Below, in pieces: positions 52,281 to 60,434 of a DNA stretch of 64,000 nt. The DNA is taken from positions 992,001 through 1,056,000 of the forward strand of contig OY781093.1 in NCBI GenBank assembly GCA_963676355.1, read 5' to 3'. The position numbers were made by a program, and so were the translations under genes. The notes beneath the pieces are model-generated. The model saw only the letters and a list, made by a program, of their open reading frames with translations, was not told the origin of the DNA and searched no databases. Source of the stretch: JAGLOK01 sp963676355 (GTDB taxonomy: Bacteria; Bacillota; Clostridia; Christensenellales; UMGS416). Position 1 is the first letter of the stretch. Each line of letters starts with the position of its first letter.

Positions 52281-52736
52281 ATGGATGTAAGAGAAATCGT
52301 CAACAAACATGGAAGAGAGCGCGAGAAGCTTTTAGATGTAATGATGGAGTGTCAGGAAAAATCCGAAAAGTCATATTTATCACCGGAAGTTGTTTTTGAA
52401 ATATCAAAAGAGATGGGAATTCCCGAAAGTCAGGTTGTAGGTGTCGCATCGTTTTATTCGCTTTTGTCAATTCAAGAACGTGGTAAATACATTATTCAGG
52501 TGTGCAACGATGTTCCTTGCTACATTAATGGATCGGTTAATATTGTAGAGGAGCTTGAGCAGATTTTGGGTGTAAAAATGTTTGAAACGACTGAGGACGG
52601 TATGTTTACCCTAGAGTTTACAAGCTGTATAGGTTGCTGTGATATGGCTCCTGCCATTCAGGTGGGAGATAAAACATATGGGAATCTTACACCTGAAAAG
52701 TTAAATGAATTAATCGATGAATTAAGGAGGCAATAA
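52281..52736 (+). CDS. hydC: NuoE-like [2Fe-2S] subunit HydC (copy 2)
   Basis: 151 residues, ATG behind TGGAGG. Helical N-terminus EVVFEISKEMGIPESQVVGVASFYSLL, then the cluster ligands in CNDVPCYING (about residues 76-85) and CIGCCDMAPA (about 118-127). Thioredoxin-like [2Fe-2S] subunit; it links HydB to HydA. It starts a plus-strand operon hydC-hydB-hydA (gaps 1 and 9 bases). Sequence differs clearly from copy 1, so this is not a recent duplicate. Confidence 0.94.
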   Translation: MDVREIVNKHGREREKLLDVMMECQEKSEKSYLSPEVVFEISKEMGIPESQVVGVASFYSLLSIQERGKYIIQVCNDVPCYINGSVNIVEELEQILGVKMFETTEDGMFTLEFTSCIGCCDMAPAIQVGDKTYGNLTPEKLNELIDELRRQ

Positions 52737-52737
52737 T

Positions 52738-53979
52738 ATGGAGAAGAAAATACTTACCAAAAGATTTAATAAGATTGATCCTATGTCCATCGATGATTAT
52801 ATAAAAGAAGGCGGATATGAAGCACTGAAAAAAACCATTAAAATGTCGGATAATCATGTGCTGAAAGAATTGAAAATTTCAGAGATAAAAGGCCGTGGCG
52901 GAGCAGGCTTTCCCATGGGGATTAAAATGGAAGCTGTTCAGAAAGCACTAAGTCCTGATAAATACGTGATTTGCAACGCTGACGAAGGAGAGCCTGGAAA
53001 CTTTAAAGATCGCTATCTGATGGAAAATGATCCGCATCAGCTTATCGAGGGCATGGTAATATGTGCACTTACAGTGGGAGCACAAAAGGGATATATCTTT
53101 ATCCGAGGCGAATATAAAAAAGCAATTACTACGCTTGAAAATGCCCTGCAACAAGCCCGAGAAAAGGGACTGCTTGGAGAAAACATTTTAGATTCAGGGA
53201 AGTCATTTGACATCGATATACATAAAGGCGCAGGCTCGTATGTGTGTGGAGAGGAGTTTGCACTACTTGCGTCCCTTGAGGGCAGAATGGGCAGGAGCGA
53301 CTATAAACCTCCGTTCCCAACGACAAACGGATTATATGACAAGCCCACTCTGTTAAACAATGTTGAGACTTTGTCAAACGTAGCTCATATTATCAACATG
53401 GGCGGAAAGGAATATGCAAAGCTTGGCACTGAGTCATCCAGAGGAACAAAGCTTATAAGCTTGTGCGGTCATGTTAATAAACCTGGACTGTACGAAGTGG
53501 AATTTGGAATTACATTCAGGGATATTATCAATAAACTGGGTGGCGGAGTAAAGGGCAAAAACATAAAGATGGTACAGCTTGCAGGTGCAAGTGGTCCTAT
53601 TATTCCAGAGAGCCTACTCGGTATGCGTTTGGATTATAAAGAAGCTGCCGAGAAAGGTTTGAGCTTTGGTTCGGCTGCGATAATTGTAATGAATGAGACA
53701 ACGGATACTCTTGATATTTTAAAGCGTGTTTTAGAGTTTTTCAGATATGAATCTTGTGGCAAATGTACGCCGTGCAGAGAAGGGCTTATTCAGACACAGA
53801 TTTTGCTTGAGCGGTTTATAGACGGAACTGCGCAGCAAAAGGATTTGGATTTACTTGAAGTACTGCTGGATACAATCAGCATATCATCCATTTGCGGGCT
53901 GGGACAAGCGGCACCTACTTCAATAAAAACAGCGCTTGAGTATTTTAGAGATGCTTTTAAAGTCAACGAAGCGGTTTAG
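52738..53979 (+). CDS. hydB: NADH-binding subunit HydB (copy 2, short form)
   Basis: 413 residues against 615 in copy 1. It has the NuoF domain: GRGGAGFPMGIKM (about 53-65), the NADH loop GAGSYVCGEEFAL, and the [4Fe-4S] ligands in YESCGKCTPCREG (about 336-348). It lacks the N-terminal [2Fe-2S] domain and the C-terminal two-cluster ferredoxin. The short form is described for NADH-dependent, non-bifurcating trimers such as that of Syntrophomonas wolfei (recalled). So this enzyme may use NADH alone. It starts one base after the HydC stop. Confidence 0.94.
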   Translation: MEKKILTKRFNKIDPMSIDDYIKEGGYEALKKTIKMSDNHVLKELKISEIKGRGGAGFPMGIKMEAVQKALSPDKYVICNADEGEPGNFKDRYLMENDPHQLIEGMVICALTVGAQKGYIFIRGEYKKAITTLENALQQAREKGLLGENILDSGKSFDIDIHKGAGSYVCGEEFALLASLEGRMGRSDYKPPFPTTNGLYDKPTLLNNVETLSNVAHIINMGGKEYAKLGTESSRGTKLISLCGHVNKPGLYEVEFGITFRDIINKLGGGVKGKNIKMVQLAGASGPIIPESLLGMRLDYKEAAEKGLSFGSAAIIVMNETTDTLDILKRVLEFFRYESCGKCTPCREGLIQTQILLERFIDGTAQQKDLDLLEVLLDTISISSICGLGQAAPTSIKTALEYFRDAFKVNEAV

Positions 53980-53988
53980 GGGGCAACT

Positions 53989-55713
53989 ATGATAAATATC
54001 ACAATTAATAATAAACGAATCAAAGTAGAAGAAGGCTCATCGATTTTAAGTGCGGCTAAAAGTATTGGAGTTAAAATTCCAACTCTTTGCTATCATCCTG
54101 ACCAAGAGGTTAAAGCCAATTGCCGCGTGTGTGTTGTTGAAATAGACGGATATCGCACACTGCAGACCGCTTGCTCCACCAGAGTTGTTGAAGGGATGAA
54201 TATAAGAACCAATACACCGAAAGTGCGTGAGGCAAGGAAAGTGGTCATTGAGCTTTTAATGGCAAACCACGATGTAAGCTGTACATCATGCCCGTCAAAC
54301 CACAACTGTGGATTGCAGCAGATTGCAGCAGATTTAGGTATACGCGAAAGCAGATTTGAAGATGTGTTGGAAGAAAAGCCAATTGACACAAGTTCGGCAG
54401 CAATAGTGCGAAATCCAAATAAGTGCATTAAATGTGGGCGTTGCATACAGATGTGCGCGAAGGTGCAGGGACTTGGGATAATTGAATATATGGGACGAAG
54501 TTTTGAAGCTGACGTACAGCCTGCTTATGGAAGGTATTTAAGCAATGTGGCATGTGTTTCCTGCGGACAGTGCTCGGCTATTTGCCCTGTGGCTGCTATT
54601 ACTGAAAAAGAAGACATTGAAAGAGTTTGGGATGCGATAAACGACAGCACAAAAACAGTGGTCGTGCAGACTGCGCCTGCGGTGCGTGTGTCCATCGGAG
54701 AAGAATTCGGAATGGAGCCGGGGCAGGTTGTAACTGGGCAGATGGTTACCGCCCTTCGTATGCTTGGGTTTGATAAAGTGTTTGACACAAACTTCACAGC
54801 TGATCTTACAATCATCGAAGAAGGACATGAGCTTTTGCATCGCATCAAAAATGGCGGGGTTCTTCCGATGCTGACCTCTTGCTCTCCGGGGTGGATTAAC
54901 TTCATTGAGCAATACTATCCTGAGCTTTTGCCACATGTATCTTCATGCAAATCGCCTCAGCAAATGTTTGGAGCGCTTGCGAAGTCATATTATCCCGAAA
55001 AGATAAAAAAGAAGGCAGAAGATATCTTTTCAGTGTCTATAATGCCGTGTACAGCGAAAAAATCTGAAGCTCTGCGCGATGAGATGAGCGTTGATGGAAA
55101 AGCGCCTGATGTGGATGCTGTGCTTACAACACGTGAGCTTGGTAAGATGCTAAAACAAGCAGGAATTGATTTTGTAAACCTGCCAGAGGAAGAATATGAC
55201 GATCCGTTTGGAATTACAACTGGTGCAGCAGTCATCTTTGGGGCTACTGGTGGTGTTATGGAGGCAGCTCTAAGAACTGTATATGAAGTGGTGACTGGTA
55301 AAAATCTTGAAGCACTTGATTTTACTGAAGTTCGTGGCTTGGAAGGCATAAAGGAAAGTGAAGTAGATTTGGATGGCACAAAAGTGAAAGTCGCCGTTGC
55401 ACATTCGCTTTCAAAAGCCAGAGAAGTCATGGAGCTTATAAAAGATGGAAAAGCTGAATATGCGTTTGTTGAAATTATGTGTTGTCCTGGAGGATGCATA
55501 GGCGGTGGCGGACAGCCTTACGGCGCGACCGACGAGCTTAGGCAGAAACGCATTGATGCAATTTACAGGGCGGATAGAGACTTGCCGTTGAGAAAATCTC
55601 ATGAAAGTCCTGCTGTTAAGAAAATATATGAGGAATTTTTGGGAGAGCCGTTGGGTGAAAAATCTCACCATCTTCTGCATACAGAATACAAGGACAGAAG
55701 CAGAAAAGTTTAG
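53989..55713 (+). CDS. hydA: [FeFe]-hydrogenase catalytic subunit HydA (copy 2)
   Basis: 574 residues. [2Fe-2S] domain CYHPDQEVKANCRVC (about 35-49), His cluster HDVSCTSCPSNHNC (about 93-106), two [4Fe-4S] clusters (CIKCGRCIQMC, CVSCGQCSAIC, about 146-203), H-cluster L1 TSCSPGW (about 300), L2 MPCTAKKSE (about 355), L3 MCCPGGC (about 500), then the small-subunit-like C-terminus. All H-cluster ligands are present. TSCSPGW and MPCTAKK differ from TSCSAGW and MPCSAKK in copy 1 at known variable positions. H2 would be the product. Confidence 0.96.
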   Translation: MINITINNKRIKVEEGSSILSAAKSIGVKIPTLCYHPDQEVKANCRVCVVEIDGYRTLQTACSTRVVEGMNIRTNTPKVREARKVVIELLMANHDVSCTSCPSNHNCGLQQIAADLGIRESRFEDVLEEKPIDTSSAAIVRNPNKCIKCGRCIQMCAKVQGLGIIEYMGRSFEADVQPAYGRYLSNVACVSCGQCSAICPVAAITEKEDIERVWDAINDSTKTVVVQTAPAVRVSIGEEFGMEPGQVVTGQMVTALRMLGFDKVFDTNFTADLTIIEEGHELLHRIKNGGVLPMLTSCSPGWINFIEQYYPELLPHVSSCKSPQQMFGALAKSYYPEKIKKKAEDIFSVSIMPCTAKKSEALRDEMSVDGKAPDVDAVLTTRELGKMLKQAGIDFVNLPEEEYDDPFGITTGAAVIFGATGGVMEAALRTVYEVVTGKNLEALDFTEVRGLEGIKESEVDLDGTKVKVAVAHSLSKAREVMELIKDGKAEYAFVEIMCCPGGCIGGGGQPYGATDELRQKRIDAIYRADRDLPLRKSHESPAVKKIYEEFLGEPLGEKSHHLLHTEYKDRSRKV

Positions 55714-55741
55714 AAATTAATAATAAAAATAGAAGAGTTTG

Positions 55742-55775
55742 AGCCTGTGGAGCCTATATCCACAGGCTTCTTTTT
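55742..55775 (+). terminator. Terminator of the second hydrogenase operon
   Basis: Ten-bp perfect stem AGCCTGTGGA/TCCACAGGCT with loop GCCTATA, followed by TCTTTTT. The far end touches the stop codon of the convergent SMP-30 gene and could serve both. Confidence 0.88.
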
Positions 55776-56619
55776 ATCCGAATAAATTTGCCTTGACTCC
55801 TTTATAAGGCATTTTTACTGAAAATAGCATGCCTGCAAGAAGTTCCTTTGGGTCATCAAGCCTGCCTGTACATGCTGTTGTGATAAACATTGTATCCATA
55901 TTATTTCCGCCGAAAGCTGTGCACGATGTCTGTGCTGCGGGTGTCTTAATGGTATTAATCAGTTCGCCTGTATTTGGATTTACAACAGCCACTTTGTTTG
56001 AACCCCACACGGCAACATGTAGATTGCCGTTTTCTGCTATGCTCATGCCATCGGGATGTTCATCGCCGAAGTCGTATACAGCAGTGCCGTTTGAAATGCT
56101 GCCTGAACGCGCATCAAAATCGAAAGAGTCTATGCGCTTGTAATGTGTATCTATATAGTAAAATGTTTTGGCATCGGACGACCATGCAAGCCCGTTGGAC
56201 GTATATACGCCGCCGAAAAGCTTTGTGAACGTTCCGTCTATATCAAGCCTATAAAATGCTCCCTTGCCTTCACGGCTCATTGTGCCAGCGTAGAATCTGC
56301 CGTCAGGACCGACTTTTCCGTCATTAAACCGAAAGCCTTCTATATCACACTTTTCATGTGCAATCGTGAACTCACCGTTAGAGTAGAAGTATATGCCATC
56401 TTCCATAGCGGCAAGCAATCTGCCACCTTTACAAAGCCCCAGTGTTCCCACCATCTGCGGAGTTGGGATTACCCACTCTTGCTTGGTTTCGGGGTTATAT
56501 TTTCTTATGGATTGTCCCTCTATGTCTACGAAGTACAGTACGTTTTCTCTCCAATCCCAAAGGGGGCCTTCACCAAGAGTTGCGCGGGATGTTTTTTCTA
56601 TATTTAATCTATTGTACAT
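55774..56619 (-). CDS. SMP-30/gluconolactonase family protein
   Basis: 281 residues, six-bladed beta-propeller. Metal ligands and family motifs: Glu in LGEGPLWDWRENVLYFVDI (about residues 15-34), Asn/Asp in FRFNDGKVGPDGRFYAGTMS (about 96-115), SNGLAWSSDAKTFYYIDT (about 141-158) and the Asp in DEHPDGMSIAENGN (about 186-199). Such enzymes hydrolyse sugar lactones such as gluconolactone or L-rhamnonolactone with a divalent metal. It fits sugar oxidation, but the substrate is not known. Convergent with hydA copy 2. Confidence 0.9.
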   Translation of the reverse strand: MYNRLNIEKTSRATLGEGPLWDWRENVLYFVDIEGQSIRKYNPETKQEWVIPTPQMVGTLGLCKGGRLLAAMEDGIYFYSNGEFTIAHEKCDIEGFRFNDGKVGPDGRFYAGTMSREGKGAFYRLDIDGTFTKLFGGVYTSNGLAWSSDAKTFYYIDTHYKRIDSFDFDARSGSISNGTAVYDFGDEHPDGMSIAENGNLHVAVWGSNKVAVVNPNTGELINTIKTPAAQTSCTAFGGNNMDTMFITTACTGRLDDPKELLAGMLFSVKMPYKGVKANLFG

Positions 56620-56634
56620 AATTATCCTCCGTGA

Positions 56635-56994
56635 TTAGTAAAATTTTGTTCTATTACCACTTGGGGGCATGAACAAAAGAACGAGAGCAAGAAGCAAAAA
56701 GAAAATTCCAAGCAAGAAAGTAGTTGTTTCAGAGCTTAAACCTGCCAAGGATAAGGATGCAATCAGCCACCACCACCATTGCCTGAAACGAAATTGATTA
56801 AGCCTGACACCATAATGCTTGTGATTTGGATCAAGCCTAAGAAATGCTAAAAAGCATGTTGTTAAGCCAAAAAGCCCAATAAGAACTAAGGGAAAGATGG
56901 TGAATAATCCTACAATAAATAGGATTGCAGAAACAGCCAACAAGGTGATAAACCACCATTTTGAAAATAACCAATTGTCTGAATTAAATGCCAT
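56635..56994 (-). CDS. Small membrane protein, unknown
   Basis: 119 residues with about four hydrophobic segments (residues 14-32, 32-50, 74-90, 91-108), the connecting loop HKHYGVRLNQFRFRQWWWW being positively charged and Trp-rich. No family recognised. Sixteen bases separate it from the SMP-30 gene, so they may be cotranscribed. Confidence 0.7.
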   Translation of the reverse strand: MAFNSDNWLFSKWWFITLLAVSAILFIVGLFTIFPLVLIGLFGLTTCFLAFLRLDPNHKHYGVRLNQFRFRQWWWWLIASLSLAGLSSETTTFLLGIFFLLLALVLLFMPPSGNRTKFY

Positions 56995-57064
56995 GTTTTT
57001 CTCCGTAAGTATTATTAAAATTATATAATATTTTGCTCTCTCAATAAAGATTTATTATTAAAAA

Positions 57065-57679
57065 TCATAGATCAGTGCATACTGCACCATGCGCACGCGC
57101 AATAAGAACCGCCTGCTCAATGTCGATTTTTGTTTTGTTGAAAGTAATATTTTTAAGGTCTACGCCATCAAGCTTAGTGTCGCGCAAGTCCGCGCCTTTA
57201 AAGCTGGAGTACGACAATACAGCCTGAGTCAGATCCGATCCTTTTAAGTCTGCGTTTTCAAAATCGCACTTAAAAAGATAGGCGTTTTTAAAGTTGACAT
57301 TTTTTAAATCCATTCTTTTGAAGCTGCAGTTTGGAAGATTGACATATGACCAGTCGCCGCCTTTTATTGTAATTCCCATAAGGTTGGTTTCGGTGAAATT
57401 CGAACCAAGCAGCCTGCAATCATGAAACTCGCAACCGAATAAATTTGCAAACTTAAACTGGCAATTAGTAAAAGAAGTATTTTTGTGTATGGATGCATTC
57501 ATTTTGACAGAGGTTAAGTCGCAATTGTCAAACTCGCACTTTTTGGATATAACATCTTCCAGAGTTGCGCCTTTAAAATTGCAGTCGATAAATACGCATG
57601 AGTTTAAGTCCATCATGGTAAGGTCGGCTCCGGAAAAATCTTCATTTATATATTGTTTATCGTTTTCTATTTTTATCAT
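57065..57679 (-). CDS. Pentapeptide-repeat protein (Qnr/McbG-like size)
   Basis: 204 residues, nearly all pentapeptide repeats A(D/N)LXX: FSGADLTMMDL, FKGATLEDV, FANLFGCEF, LKNVNFKNAYLFKCDFENAD and LKGSDLTQAVL. A right-handed quadrilateral beta-helix is expected. A final helix-like tail, KIDIEQAVLIARAHGAVC, resembles the end of Qnr proteins (KIDSYQASLLMERLG), and the length is close to Qnr (~215). Qnr/MfpA-type proteins mimic DNA and shield gyrase; whether this one does is not shown. ATG behind a weak site. Confidence 0.82.
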   Translation of the reverse strand: MIKIENDKQYINEDFSGADLTMMDLNSCVFIDCNFKGATLEDVISKKCEFDNCDLTSVKMNASIHKNTSFTNCQFKFANLFGCEFHDCRLLGSNFTETNLMGITIKGGDWSYVNLPNCSFKRMDLKNVNFKNAYLFKCDFENADLKGSDLTQAVLSYSSFKGADLRDTKLDGVDLKNITFNKTKIDIEQAVLIARAHGAVCTDL

Positions 57680-57721
57680 ACCTGAATTTTAGCGCAATTA
57701 GCGCTCATTACTTTCGTTGTT

Positions 57722-58246
57722 TTATTTTTTATTGCCTGAATATGTACCTTTGTCTTTTTGCTTTATAAAGATTGTATACCCAAGTTTTATTACAGCAGCT
57801 ATTGGAATTGCGAAAATCAATCCCCAGAAACCTAAAAAAAGTGAGCCTATAGTAACAACCACAATTATAATTAAAGGGTTAAGGTCAATTGATTTTCCCA
57901 CTATAAGCGGAGTTATAAGAAACTGGTCGACAGCTTGAATCCCAAGGCAGAATATCGCTATATAAAGAGCGTTTATCGGTGTTTGAAACACTGTGACAAG
58001 AACACAGATGATAAGAACAGCCCATGGACCTACAATCGGAAGCATATTTCCAATTCCTGCGATGACAGCAAGAAGCCATGGAGGCTTGATGTCCATAATA
58101 TTGCAAAAAATGAATGTTGCTATGCCTACAATTACACTAGCAAATGTTTTTGCCGCGAAATATTTGCCTATAGTTTCTGCTGATCCAAACAAAAAGCGTT
58201 TTAATTTGGTGCTGAATTTTTCTTCATGTTTTTGAATGTCGGGCAT
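57722..58246 (-). CDS. AI-2E family transporter-like protein, half length
   Basis: 174 residues with five or six membrane segments, against about 350 in the family. It contains only the C-terminal half: FASVIVGIATFIFCNIMDIK, GNMLPIVGPWAVLIICVLVT, DQFLITPLIVGKSIDLNPLI and GFWGLIFAIPIAAVIKLGYT. A ribosome binding site GAGGTGAG precedes its ATG, so the short protein is probably made; nothing similar to the missing half is found upstream, where the alcohol dehydrogenase gene ends ten bases away. The AI-2E family includes Na+/H+ antiporters and signal exporters. Confidence 0.75.
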   Translation of the reverse strand: MPDIQKHEEKFSTKLKRFLFGSAETIGKYFAAKTFASVIVGIATFIFCNIMDIKPPWLLAVIAGIGNMLPIVGPWAVLIICVLVTVFQTPINALYIAIFCLGIQAVDQFLITPLIVGKSIDLNPLIIIVVVTIGSLFLGFWGLIFAIPIAAVIKLGYTIFIKQKDKGTYSGNKK

Positions 58247-58255
58247 TAACTCACC

Positions 58256-59419
58256 TCATTTTGCAAGTTCATATATTTTTACGATGTCGTCTACATTAAG
58301 AGAAACAAATTTGCCATCTTTGCCCAGCTTTTGTGCCATCTCAAGAAATCTGTCTGTGGGAAGCCCCATCTCGGAAAATGATGTTGGCATTCCAATAGAT
58401 TTTGCGAACTTAACATAACGATTGATTCCTTCAAGCGCAATCTGATTATCATCTCCGAAGTTATCTTCAACGCCCCACACCCTTTGCGCGAACTGCTTAA
58501 AGCGCGGAATGTCATGCTGGTAGACATATTTCATCCAAGCTGGGAAAATGACAGCAAGCCCTGCGCCGTGAGCGGTGTCAGGATATATAGCTCCCATTTC
58601 ATGCTGGATATGATGGGAGGCCCAGTCGCCTTCGCGACCGGTGCTCAGCAAATTATTATGTGCGATTGTAGATGCCCACATTATTTGTGCCCGTGCGTTA
58701 TAGTTTTCTGGTTCTTTTACGGCAGTTTGAGCATGCAAGATTACAGTTTGCATAGTAGCTTCGCACAATCTATCTGTATAATCAACATCTTTCGTGTTTG
58801 TGAAATAACGCTCCATTACATGCGCCAGAATATCCATAATTCCGCAAGCGGTCTGATAAGCGGGAAGGGTATACGTAAGCTCAGGATTGAGTATTGCAAA
58901 CTCTGGTATGATATATTCGCTTTTGCATCCCGTTTTTATACTGGTTTCATCATTGTTTATCACGCATGAATTGCTTGACTCACTGCCTGTTGCAGCAAGA
59001 GTTAAAACCGCGCCAATCGGCAGAGCTTTTTTTGCGGATAAAGTCTTTTTATACTTGAAAAAATCCCACACGTCTCCATCATATGGTACGCCGATTGCAA
59101 TTGCTTTGGCAGAATCAATAACACTCCCGCCACCGACAGCTAAAATACAGTCGATGTTATTTTCTCTACAAAGCTTTATGCCTTCATAAACTAGACTGAG
59201 TCGAGGGTTGGGCAGCACGCCGCCAAGCTCAATATAATTAACACCACTCATTTTTAAAGATGATGTTATTGTGTCATATAACCCGCTTCTTTTAATGGAG
59301 CCGCCACCGTAATGGAAGAGTATTTTATTATATTTTTTCGAGATTTCTTCGCCAATAGAGGTCTCGGTTTTTTTGCCAAAAATGATTTTAGTTTTGTTTT
59401 GAAAAACGAAATTATCCAT
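58256..59419 (-). CDS. Iron-containing alcohol dehydrogenase (butanol dehydrogenase-like)
   Basis: The frame runs up to 59494, but the start with GGAAG spacing is ATG 59419 (387 residues, MDNFVFQNKTKIIFGKKTE). Group III ADH features: GGGSVIDSAKAIAIGVPY (about 93-110, NAD(P) loop), metal ligands Asp and His in SNSCVINND, AYQTACGIMDILAHVMERYF (about 188-207) and HHIQHEMGAIYPDTAHGAGL (about 262-281). It reduces aldehydes to alcohols in fermentation, using NAD(P)H. The AI-2E gene follows within ten bases, so they share a message. Confidence 0.93.
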   Translation of the reverse strand: MDNFVFQNKTKIIFGKKTETSIGEEISKKYNKILFHYGGGSIKRSGLYDTITSSLKMSGVNYIELGGVLPNPRLSLVYEGIKLCRENNIDCILAVGGGSVIDSAKAIAIGVPYDGDVWDFFKYKKTLSAKKALPIGAVLTLAATGSESSNSCVINNDETSIKTGCKSEYIIPEFAILNPELTYTLPAYQTACGIMDILAHVMERYFTNTKDVDYTDRLCEATMQTVILHAQTAVKEPENYNARAQIMWASTIAHNNLLSTGREGDWASHHIQHEMGAIYPDTAHGAGLAVIFPAWMKYVYQHDIPRFKQFAQRVWGVEDNFGDDNQIALEGINRYVKFAKSIGMPTSFSEMGLPTDRFLEMAQKLGKDGKFVSLNVDDIVKIYELAK

Positions 59420-59447
59420 AATTCTTCCAATCAGATGTTTTATTTTA

Positions 59448-59476
59448 ATTATATTTTTTAAAATCATTAAAGTCAA
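59448..59476 (-). promoter_or_regulatory. Promoter of the alcohol dehydrogenase gene
   Basis: Minus strand TTGACT (59476-59471), 17-base spacer, TATAAT (59453-59448), about 29 bases before the ATG at 59419, which supports that start over the upstream one. Confidence 0.75.
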
Positions 59477-59488
59477 AATTAAATAAAG

Positions 59489-59518
59489 TTGCAAACCAAA
59501 AACTTACTGCGATATAAT
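59489..59518 (+). promoter_or_regulatory. Promoter of the HIT protein gene
   Basis: TTGCAA (59489-59494), 18-base spacer, TATAAT (59513-59518); the gene starts 38 bases downstream behind AAAGGAGAT. Confidence 0.7.
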
Positions 59519-59555
59519 TATAATGACAATGAGATAAACCTAAAGGAGATGGATT

Positions 59556-59897
59556 ATGGAAGACTGTATTTTTTGCAAAATAGTTAACGGAGATATACCG
59601 TGCACTAAAGTATATGAAGATGAGTTTACCTTGGCATTCAATGATATTTCACCTAAAGCGCCGATTCATGTGGTGGTAATCCCTAAAAAACATGTGAAAA
59701 ACATACTGGAACTCGCAGAAGATGCAAAGCTTACTTATGATATGGCACATGCTGTATCTGAGGTGGCAAAGAATCTTGATATAGATAAAAGCGGATTCAG
59801 AACTGTAGCAAACACCGGACATAATGGCGGACAATCGGTAAATCACTTCCATTATCATGTGCTTGCCGGAAAAGTTTTTGGCGAAAACTTCGGGTGA
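59556..59897 (+). CDS. HIT family hydrolase (Hint-like)
   Basis: 113 residues, normal for Hint proteins. N-terminal zinc-site-like CIFCKIVNGDIPCTKVYEDE and the HIT triad region at the C-terminus, NHFHYHVLAGK (about 96-106), with the catalytic His. It hydrolyses adenosine phosphoramidate-type nucleotides. Start ATG has AAAGGAG. The rpsU gene follows in the same direction behind its own perfect promoter. Confidence 0.94.
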   Translation: MEDCIFCKIVNGDIPCTKVYEDEFTLAFNDISPKAPIHVVVIPKKHVKNILELAEDAKLTYDMAHAVSEVAKNLDIDKSGFRTVANTGHNGGQSVNHFHYHVLAGKVFGENFG

Positions 59898-59923
59898 TAA
59901 ATGGGTGTATGCATAAAAAACGG

Positions 59924-59952
59924 TTGACATCATAGGGGCTGGTTAGTATAAT
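59924..59952 (+). promoter_or_regulatory. rpsU promoter (perfect consensus)
   Basis: TTGACA (59924-59929), 17-base spacer, TATAAT (59947-59952): both boxes match the consensus exactly, as expected for a strong ribosomal-protein promoter. Confidence 0.85.
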
Positions 59953-59983
59953 AACCATTGTGTTTTTCAGGAAGGTGCAATAA

Positions 59984-60016
59984 ATGAATTTGCAGATTCC
60001 ATTAGGGCTTAAATAA
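59984..60016 (+). CDS. Ten-codon upstream ORF in the rpsU leader
   Basis: ATG 59984 behind AGGAAGG encodes MNLQIPLGLK and stops at 60016. It is too short to be certain. It overlaps the left arm of a hairpin in the rpsU leader, so ribosome movement over it could alter the fold. Translation is inferred from the spacing only. Confidence 0.4.
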   Translation: MNLQIPLGLK

Positions 60017-60044
60017 CAAAATGAGCTTTAAGAGCACAAGCCCT
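60004..60044 (+). promoter_or_regulatory. Hairpin in the rpsU leader
   Basis: AGGGCTT (60004-60010) can pair with AAGCCCT (60038-60044) around a 27-base loop that holds a smaller hairpin (GCTT/GAGC). It ends 25 bases before the rpsU ATG. A control role (S21 autoregulation or translation coupling) is speculative. Confidence 0.4.
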
Positions 60045-60068
60045 TATTATGGAAGGGGGGAAACAAGC

Positions 60069-60248
60069 ATGTCAGAAGTAAGAGTTGGCGAGAATGAATC
60101 TCTCGAAAGCGCATTACGTAGATTCAAACGCAAGTGTGCACGCAGTGGCGTATTAGCCGAAGTGCGCAAGCGTGAGCATTATGAAAAGCCCAGCGTGAAA
60201 AGAAAAAAGAAAGCTGAAGCTGCAAGAAAGAAGCGTAATAAGCGTTAA
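60069..60248 (+). CDS. rpsU: 30S ribosomal protein S21
   Basis: 59 residues. The frame is open from 60021, but ATG 60069 with GGAAGGGGGG ahead gives the standard S21 start (MSEVRVGENESLESALRRFK). The sequence has the S21 core RRFKRKCARSGVLAEVRKRE and the basic tail KRKKKAEAARKKRNKR. Part of the small ribosomal subunit. It has its own promoter, leader and terminator. Confidence 0.97.
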   Translation: MSEVRVGENESLESALRRFKRKCARSGVLAEVRKREHYEKPSVKRKKKAEAARKKRNKR

Positions 60249-60264
60249 TTTAAAATGTTAAAAT

Positions 60265-60293
60265 GAGCACCGCGGAAGCGGTGCTTTTGTTTT
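60265..60293 (+). terminator. Terminator of rpsU
   Basis: Eight-bp stem AGCACCGC/GCGGTGCT with loop GGAA, followed by TTTGTTTTATTT. Confidence 0.88.
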
Positions 60294-60434
60294 ATTTGAA
60301 GCTAATATTAAATTGAGATTAAAAGTTCATTATCTTTCCTGTTTATGTTTGCAAATTACTATGTCTGATTGTATTATTATTTTGAGAAGAATAATTAAAT
60401 ATATAATAATCATTATGATAAAAGAGAGGGAATT

